Shown: in pieces, positions 57,504-64,000 of the stretch
Numbering within the stretch: the first letter of the stretch is position 1
Layout: each line of letters starts with the position of its first letter
NCBI RefSeq assembly: GCF_040712315.1
Contig: NC_134020.1
Coordinates: forward strand, 31,407,751-31,471,750
Reading direction: 5' to 3'
Origin: Castanea sativa
Taxonomy: Eukaryota; Streptophyta; Magnoliopsida; Fagales; Fagaceae
Length of the DNA stretch: 64,000 nucleotides
Notes under the pieces: generated by a model
What the model saw: the letters and a program-made list of their open reading frames with translations, nothing else
Told to the model about the DNA's origin: nothing
Database searches by the model: none
Made by a program: the position numbers and the translations under genes

Positions 57504-58246
57504 AAAGGATTCCTTTCCTTTGTGCTTGGACTTCCTCTTGGAAGGTTTGTTGAGTAAGCCATGCGTAATGTACGAAATGTCCTATTTCGTACTTGGCTTT
57601 GTTCTTGTTGATATGGCTTTGGATTTTGAGATCCCCGCACATCTTCATTCCTTCACTTCGAATGGTGCTAGAGATGTCTCCATAGGTTAGGTTATCATAA
57701 TCTATGACACCTAAGGGGCACCAAAGGGTTTCTTTAACCTTCGAAGAGAGTTGGTAATCCATTAATAAATTTCTCCTTCCAAAATGGAGAATTACAATCT
57801 CTTCGTGCATGACCCTAGTGGTAAAAGACGTCTTCATACCACTTGTAATCTCCTAGGGTTTTACACCTAAGGTTACTCACCGCTGCTCATAAATCCTAGG
57901 CTGATATTCTTGGGTTTTCCTATGAAGTGTTTCATGATTGTATAAATCGTGAGGTATTGACACCGTCGAGAATTCCTTGTTCTATTTCATTGATGATGGG
58001 GTTTCCTTCCTCATCCTTCTGGATGGCGTACTTGATGTCTTCTTTAGACACTTCAGTAAGGCAATTGTTCCACCATTGCTGGAGTTTGCCTGTAAATCCT
58101 AATGCCATCATTTCAATGACTTCTTTATGGGGACGGCCTTCGTCCAGGTAGTTGTTGGCTACCATAGTCATATGCTGGATTTTGTTTAGGATTTCCTGTT
58201 TGAATCTGGATTTATCAGACTCATCAAGCTCACAAATCATGGCCAA
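57112..58246 (-). pseudogene. Coat/gag-like region with CCHC knuckle, degraded
   Basis: From the ATG at 58246 (MAMICELDESDKSRFKQEIL) the first part to 57932 contains MALGFTGKLQQWWNNCLTE, typical of plant pararetrovirus coat or retroelement gag. Frame changes lead to 57837-57502 (a YGDISSTIRSEGMKMCGDLK segment), then a Lys/Arg-rich stretch and a CCHC knuckle near 57370-57410. The first zinc ligand pair is changed here (a stop/arginine for cysteine context), while the right arm keeps CYNCGKKGHFKSEC. An acidic/Ser-rich tail follows. It is an old, broken copy. Confidence 0.6.
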
Positions 58247-58253
58247 ATCAGCA

Positions 58254-59083
58254 AGTTACCCCAGATCATCCAAAATGCTGTTAGGCAAACCACCAGCCCT
58301 ACAGTTACCATCAGGTGTTGGAGTACTTTGCCAGAATGGGACAAAAACAATTGGATGGATGTCCATCCTTCGAAGCATCTTGTCCTCATTAATGGTTTCA
58401 CTTATCAAGGCCCTTGGTACAGCTGAAAGCCGACTGAGGCTATTTGATTACAATGACTGAGTCACTGGCTAACTGAAAATTAAACTCTTGGCTAGAAGAG
58501 GAGGGAATTTTGGAGTTGCTGAAGTTTCTCCTAAAATTGGACCTCTGAGGTTGCTAATCAATTGTTGCTGATACAATTGGACCTGCCTCAGAATGGAGGA
58601 ATGGCTTCCTTAAATAGGCTGGAGGAGGCCTTGGATGCTGCTGGATGATTGCTGAAAATCCGGAGGGTAAATTGCTTTTACTGAGGTGAAAGTTAATTCC
58701 ACCGAAAGCAACAGTATCCCTTGATGATTGTGTCTGTGAACAGTAAAACTTTCCTTTGTTCATGCTACGGCTGATTTGTCCCTTGCTTTTCGCATTCGGT
58801 CACCGTTGAAATAGTAACTGTCTAGAATCTCTTTGCTGCGGGTCTTGTTCATGATGCGAAGTCTTGTTCATATCAGTGGCTGGTGCTGATTTTGAATAGT
58901 AACCGGACTGGGATTTTTATCCTGAGTCGCTTTGTCAGGATGTTTTAGTCAGTATCAGGAGCATCTGATGGATCCCACGGGGAATCGTTATCACAATCGT
59001 GCTCATGGCATCTGGCATAATTATTGCAAAGTCCGCAGTAGAGGAGAGGATCTTTTTCCCTGTATAGGAATTCTCTGGGGTTA
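58254..59083. other. Rearranged segment, partly inverted relative to its neighbours
   Basis: 58258-58410 is the inverted counterpart of about 59690-59830 (the stretch beginning CCAGATCATCCAAAATGC against GCATTTTGGATGATCTCGG). The ORF on the plus strand at 58152-58460 only reflects this inversion. 58461-59083 has no supported gene. Confidence 0.5.
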
Positions 59084-59767
59084 CTAGGACCAAGTCTCTT
59101 TAGATTTCTGATGGCTGAGTCGTATGGACGTTTTCCAAAAACATAGATTCTGTCTGTGGAAGCTATAAAAGAATGTTACTAACATTTGGAAATGTTTGAA
59201 CCAACGATTCAGAGACTTGTTCATTGCTGTGCTATTCAGAATACGGTTTTGTAAATCTGATGGCAAGTCGGCTGTGGCACTTCTTAGGGACATTCTAGTC
59301 TTAAGACTGAACTTAGCATAATCAGTACCCATGATAGTCGTTTTAACCATTGAATGGTCATCCTCTTTGCCAAAGAGTTGACTGGGTAAAAATGGCTTTC
59401 CTGCTTCCAGGTTTACCAATTCATGGACAGGCTTTTTCCCTGTAAGAAATTCTCTGGGACTATCAGGACCAAGTTTCTTCAAATTTCTAATGGCGGAGTC
59501 ATATGGTCGTCTCCCAAAAACATAGATCCTGTCTGTGGAGCTTATAAAATGGTAGTCCTTCCAAAGCTCTTGGCTGACATCGATGATTTGGTTGTTGAAG
59601 TAATTCCTCCAGCGCTCTGCTAGAGCATTAGGGTATTTGTATGAGATATATGTGTCTCCTTCATACCATGGGCCCGGATAAGAGAAACCATTAATGAGGA
59701 CAAGGTGCTTTGAGGGATGAACTTCCATCCAACTGTTTTGTCCCATTACGGTAGAGTACTCCAACAT
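59084..59767 (-). pseudogene. Conserved retroelement ORF fragment (227 codons open), function not recognised
   Basis: Open from 59767 (MLEYSTVMGQNSWMEVHPSK) through YPGPWYEGDTYISYKYPNAL, IYVFGRRPYDSAIRNLKKLG and KTRMSLRSATADLPSDLQNR to 59084. The text is protein-like, with aromatic-rich motifs, and sections of it are repeated in the cluster: 59084-59165 repeats 59461-59550, and 59250-59400 repeats 60120-60275. It belongs to the same plant retroelement group as the protease ORF, but I cannot assign a function. Confidence 0.45.
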
Positions 59768-60331
59768 CCGATAGAAACAAAGTGGTTGACTTGCCTAACG
59801 GCATTTTGGATGATCTCGGGAAGTGGCTAATTTGGTCATGACTTGTGAGTTTGATAAGTCTAATAAAACCGGATTCAAACATCCGGGAGAGCCAATGGAT
59901 CTCTTTCTTCTTAAATCGACCCGTCTTCATAATTGACCAAAAGTCCACGGGAAGGGATGCTTATTTTCATATACCCCGGATTTGCTTCCAAAGTATTCTT
60001 CCCATGCAGCTTGTACTAGAATGTTATCCATATCATCCGAATCATCCTGGATTAGGAATAGTAGTTGTAACTAGTATTTTGAAATGCTATACCGAGATTC
60101 TCGTTTTCGTTCATGGCCTTGCTTCTCGAATACGAGTTTGTAAATCGATGGCAAGTTGGCAACGGCACTTCTTAGAGTTGCTCTAGTCTTAAGGCCGAGT
60201 TTAGCATAATCGGTGCTCATGATAGTCATTTTGTCCATTGAATGGACATCCTCTTTGCCAGAGTTGACTAGTTAAGATTTCATTTCTTGCTTCAAGGTTT
60301 ACTAGATGGATTTCTAGTGCTGCGAGGGTTT
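59768..60331 (-). other. Duplicated, frame-broken copy of the neighbouring retroelement region
   Basis: The minus-strand reading gives fragments parallel to 59084-59767 (for example around 60110-60300) and a short WSIMKTGRFKKKEIHWLSRMF piece (about 59948-59890). No intact ORF. Confidence 0.45.
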
Positions 60332-61501
60332 TTAGGAATAGGTCTTGATTATTCTGGTGTGGGCAAAGTGAAGGTTATCAAGGAGACATTTAATGGAGTA
60401 GGGTAGGTCTGTGTATGTTCCATTATTGAACTGTAAAGCCCTGGATAAAACTTCCTGTAAAACAATAGCCATATCACCATTGGAATATGTCACCGTTGGA
60501 GGGACAAATTCCTGAAGGGATGTTGCTCCTCTATGGCTGGTAGAGGAAGCGCCTTCATGCTTTACAAAAGACTGTCCCGCTGGTAGTCTTTTGTCTTGAG
60601 GATAGTCCCTTGCGGGTTCTTTCCCCTTGCCCTTCTTCTTAGCTGAAGAAGTCATCTCCCACTTACTAGTGGTATTAAATATTGCTTTCTCTTTATCCTG
60701 CAAAGAAAGGTTTGGATCATTTGAGATTTTCAAATAATTGCTAAAAACCTTTTTGCTTTTAAAACTGATGGATGCAGGGATGCAAATATTTTTATGATGA
60801 ATGCATGATGACAATTGATTGGAGTCAAAGGGATGATCAATTGTTTTGGCTGAATCAAGATGCTGGGCTTGATTATGAGCTGGAAGATTTTGGATGGTAA
60901 TGGTGCTGAGAGTTTTTGATATGGAAGCTTTCTGGAGGGAGCAAACCTCCCAAGGTTCTGGGCTTCTCATAAATTTGAATTTGACAGACTGACCAAAAGG
61001 ATGGGCTGTGATACCTTCAGTATCTGTGATGAAAGGATATAACAAACACAAGAAAGGGTTTCCTAGGATCACTCTATCTGTCATGTTCTTGACAAGGACA
61101 AATTTTGTCATAAAGGATATGCCGCCTTGGCAAACCTCAGCTTGTGGGATATTGAAATCAATTTGCATTCTCCCGCCACTTGCGGATGTTAATCTCTCCT
61201 TAGACCTTTTAAAGTATTTGGAGGGAATGATGCCTTCTTGAATGCAATTAAGATCAGCACCTGAATCGATTAAGGCTATGACCTCAAATTCGAAATTATT
61301 GCTAATGACAATCCTGACTTTGGAATGCCATTTATGGAAGTTAATCCTACTGATGGTTTCTAAGAACAAACCTTTGCTGGGTTCCTGGATAAGGTCGAGT
61401 CGGGTTAACTGTTTGATCAACTTCTTCATCTGAGGGATTTTCCTCATTGCTTTGATGAGAAGTGCTTTCCAACAGTTGGATCCTTCGATTAAGGAGATCA
61501 T
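60332..61501 (-). pseudogene. Aspartic protease (retropepsin) region of a pararetrovirus-like element, 389-codon ORF
   Basis: This is the longest open frame of the cluster. A lead-in LFLETISRINFHKWHSKV (residues 45-62) is followed by the retropepsin core with ALIDSGADLNCIQEG (catalytic Asp at residue 79, then Ser-Gly). A flap-like ASGGRMQIDFN and the conserved VILGNPFLCLLYPF come next. A polar linker and a lysine-rich KKKGKGKEPARDYPQ stretch (about residues 290-310) lead to the C-terminal region. Upstream on the minus strand (61720-61500) a frameshifted coiled coil (ILRVDYDLLNRRI) would precede it. Such proteases process the polyprotein. No polymerase follows, so the element is defective even though this frame is open. 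Confidence 0.65.
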
Positions 61502-62185
61502 AATCGACCCTAAGAATGGTTAATTCTTGCTTAAGGATTTTGACTTCTGATTTGGTTTCCTTAATTTCTTTCTGAAGGTCGTTGACTGTAACTTCCTTCT
61601 TGGACTGTGTAAACCTATTGTAAATTTGCTCTAAGTCTACCTTAGGTTGCTGGATTTTAAGGGCAGGCTTGCTGGTTTCCTTAACTAAGGTCTGATGGTT
61701 GGGTGCTCTCCTCCAATAATGGGGACCACCCTAACACGCCTTCTCTCGGCTTCAACGGGCTGACCAAACCAAACCTAGGAAGATTTTCGGCCTCTTTAGA
61801 AAACGGAGCACACCACAGACTTTGGTAACAAATCTCACAGGTATATAAATCTGCAACAAACTTTTAGGGCTAAACACAAAAATAGGAAGAATCGGGATAA
61901 CAGGGAAGCAAAGGTTAATTTGAACAAATAATCACAGAAGAACGAATAGAATGGTTAGAAGGAGGCTCAGCCTACCATTTGCAGATGTAATAGAAAATAA
62001 TGAAGTAATAGCAGACGAAGAAATAAATAAAAGGGAATGGAAGAGTTATCATGAAATAGATGTAAAACAAAATATGGGGTATGGGAGATATATCCATGAA
62101 AATAATTCAAAATAATTATAATGCCAAAAATAATCTGGATAACTATGGCGGCAGTGCCGACCAACTTGATTAAACAATAAACAGT
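61502..62185 (-). other. Upstream part of the protease region and spacer
   Basis: 61500-61740 holds the frameshifted coiled coil (minus strand). 61740-61870 is a GC-richer leader-like stretch. 61870-62185 is AT-rich without a supported gene. Confidence 0.4.
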
Positions 62186-62574
62186 GAGAAACCCTATAGG
62201 AAGAAAGCACCCAAGTATTATAGAAAACAGAAGTACAAGACTGATGATTTCTATAAGAAAGGAAAATCCAAGGAATTCATTCCACAAGCATCTGGCAAAT
62301 GCTACAACTGTGGAAAGAAAGGTCATTTCAAGAGTGAGTGTAGAGCTAAAGCCAAATCCCTTATCAACACCCTCATTAGTGACCAACCCAGCAAAAATGA
62401 GATCTTCAAGTTACTAGAACTTGACCGCTCTGACAGCGAGTCATTCAGCAGTGCTAGTGACAGTGAGCTTAGGCAGATATACAGGTCATCCTCTGACTCC
62501 TCTAGTACCAGTACCTCTAGTGGCCCGGATGAACCCACACCATGCAAAGATGGTTGTTGTAGGAACAAAACCAT
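62186..62574 (+). repeat. Right arm of the inverted repeat, with intact CCHC knuckle
   Basis: The plus-strand reading starts with KPYRKKAPKYY-like text, then CYNCGKKGHFKSECRAK at about 62311-62361, ELDRSDSESFSSASDSELRQ and a GCCRNK tail near 62550. It is the mirror copy of 57112-57503 and in better coding shape. It stops at an (AT)n tract. Confidence 0.9.

Positions 62575-62620
<46 letters not shown>
62575..62620. repeat. (AT)n microsatellite
   Basis: About 20 AT repeats directly after the right arm. A shorter run flanks the left arm at 57097-57112. Confidence 0.95.
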
Positions 62621-62622
<2 letters not shown>

Positions 62623-62929
62623 TGCCACCATTTATGCCTTAAAAGATAAGGCTAGCACCTAGTAGTAGTACTATGTCACTCTAGGAATGACAAGGACGTG
62701 TGCTACACTTACTTTTTACAACTTTCTTCTTCTTCATTTCTTTTTTTTTTTTTAAATAAATTGTCAGACCTCAAACCTAAACCCGTGCTTATTAGATTTT
62801 TTTTTGTTTTTCCCCAATTCCATCAATTCGGACACAGTTTCTTAAACAACCAAGCTGTGCAGAAAGTTGACCCTTAGACCCATCACGCCTAAAATCTACA
62901 ACTTCCAACTACCCTTATCGCAACGAAGC

Positions 62930-62965
<36 letters not shown>

Positions 62966-63439
62966 TTAAATGCTGAGCACAGAAAAATCTATAGGTAGTA
63001 GCGTCCAATTGACCGAAATATAATTCTAAATTTTTTTTCGTTTGCATAATTAAAACTTTTGAATAATTAAATAGTTTCACTACTAGTCAAAATATCCACA
63101 TAAAAAAAAAAAAAAAACTCTAATTCCAAATAAGCTTAGATTTGACAATAGAGAGATTCTTAGGCACTTACCTCAATTGTGCAATCAAACCTTCTCTACT
63201 TGAGTATTTTGGATAGTCTCCTCTTTCAAAACATCTGTCAGTATACGCTGACTTAAATTAGACTATATATAATTAGGGTTTCAACCTTAAATTCTAAAAC
63301 CCCCTTAGTAATATTAATTATAAAAATTGATCCCATAAACAAATTTACTTAAATACCTCTCCTTTTAATTTTTATTTATTTTTTTTTTTTTTAGCTATTA
63401 CAATTTTTAAACCATCCTAAGCCCATATGACGTGTAGGG
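62621..63439. other. AT-rich intergenic DNA
   Basis: A second (AT)n run at about 62934-62962 and poly(A)/poly(T) runs. No gene seen. Confidence 0.55.
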
Positions 63440-64000
63440 TTAAATGTTTCACTCTAAGTACAAAAGGAAAAACCCTAGCCACATTTTTAGTCTTTTTTGT
63501 TAAGTTGTGTGTTGAATCTTTTGTGAGATCTGAGAGGTGTTTACCTTCACTATCAAGATCAAGATTTGCATCAAAAACTTGATGGTGAATTCAGTTGCTG
63601 CATAAAGAACTTTCAAGAAGATCCAAAACCTTTGAGAGGTATCTCAAAATCACAAATAGGAGAACTTGTGGTTGCTGTAGATCAAGGAAAGAAGTAGTCC
63701 GTGGACTCAAAAGCTGTCACGTGGTCGTGATGGTAAGTTTTCTACACAAGGTAGCAATAGGATGTTAGTGGTCTAAGTCTTATTGTACAAACTTCAATTC
63801 TTTCATAGTGGATCTGTTTTTACCTTGAGAATAACTAGCTTAAATCCTCTCCAGATTTTTTACCGGATAGGTTTTTCTAGGTCATCAGATCTTTGTGTTC
63901 TTTATTTTCCGCTACTTTACTGTTTCTGTTTATTTGTGTTTAACCTAATCTTGAATAACGATCTTGTTAATCAACTTAGTATAATATTAGGTTAAACATA
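63440..64000 (+). mobile_element. Partial LTR of a Sirevirus-like element at the window edge
   Basis: 63790-64000 (TACCTTGAGAATAACTAGCTTAAATCC, TTTTCTAGGTCATCAGATC, TTTATTTTCCGCTAC, TTTAACCTAATCTTG) parallels the R-U5 text of the B and C-related LTRs in the opposite orientation. The left boundary is uncertain and the LTR runs out of the window. Confidence 0.6.

Larger units (their letters stand above)
57112..62574. mobile_element. Rearranged pararetrovirus-like (Caulimoviridae-like) retroelement cluster
   Basis: It is bounded by 390-bp inverted arms. Inside, mostly on the minus strand, are a coiled coil plus aspartic protease region, an unrecognised conserved region present in duplicated pieces, and a coat/gag-like region with a CCHC knuckle. 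The relative order (protease before coat) and inverted and direct internal duplications show heavy rearrangement. The protease context, acidic-serine tract after the knuckle and Cys-rich GCCRNK tail resemble plant endogenous pararetroviruses (pattern recognition). No reverse transcriptase was seen. Confidence 0.55.

Noticed and set aside
1..64000. tRNA, rRNA or microRNA genes
   Set aside because: No cloverleaf with A and B boxes or rRNA-like sequence was recognised by eye. The only tRNA-like text is the primer binding sites of the LTR elements.

Overview
The window is plant nuclear DNA. Its AT-rich intergenic sequence, intron-containing host genes, abundant LTR retrotransposons with methionine-tRNA-type primer sites, MITE-like elements and a plant L1-type LINE all point to a dicot with a repeat-rich genome. 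The species cannot be named from the sequence alone. Only two host genes look intact: a small single-exon DUF4228/PADRE gene (8426-8875, +) and a three-exon CHX-type cation/proton antiporter gene (28290-31568, -). Nearly everything else is mobile DNA in several nested layers.

Layout. 1-6174: 3' part of a gag-bearing LTR element (element A, +). 6175-12170: intergenic DNA around the DUF4228 gene. 12171-14570: large solo LTR (-; target duplication CTTGG). 15165-21869: complete element B (-; target duplication GAAAG), inserted in an old Ty1/copia RNase H relic (21875-23195) that was also hit by solo LTR 22151-23129 (target duplication GAGAG). 23296-25796: R-X-R-X-R tandem structure with palindromic CTCGAG blocks. 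25902-26967: solo LTR of family A (target duplication ATCAC). 28290-31568: CHX gene. 33057-36862: hAT transposase pseudogene, split by a solo LTR (33116-34975, target duplication AGTCA) and cut off by element C (36863-44308, -). 44340-45119: foldback element. 45345-46775: truncated LTR, invaded by a LINE (46776-51373, -) that carries a MITE. 51374-56609: element E (-), same family as A. 57112-62574: rearranged pararetrovirus-like cluster bracketed by a near-identical 390-bp inverted repeat. 63440-64000: start of another LTR element.

The most interesting pattern lies in elements A, B and C. These three families, with different LTRs, share one architecture: LTR, primer site, gag-like ORF with coiled coil and zinc knuckles, no protease/integrase/reverse transcriptase, a noncoding block, a second (envelope-like or plant transposon protein-like) ORF, several polypurine tracts, LTR. 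Just upstream of the second ORF each has a family-specific motif cluster that also occurs in its own LTR promoter, followed by a TATA-like box, a leader, a possible splice donor, and an acceptor at or a few bases before the ATG. This suggests a second, LTR-like internal promoter and a spliced mRNA for the second ORF. The arrangement resembles Sirevirus-derived non-autonomous elements; that assignment is inference. Element E keeps the motif block and donor but has lost the second ORF.
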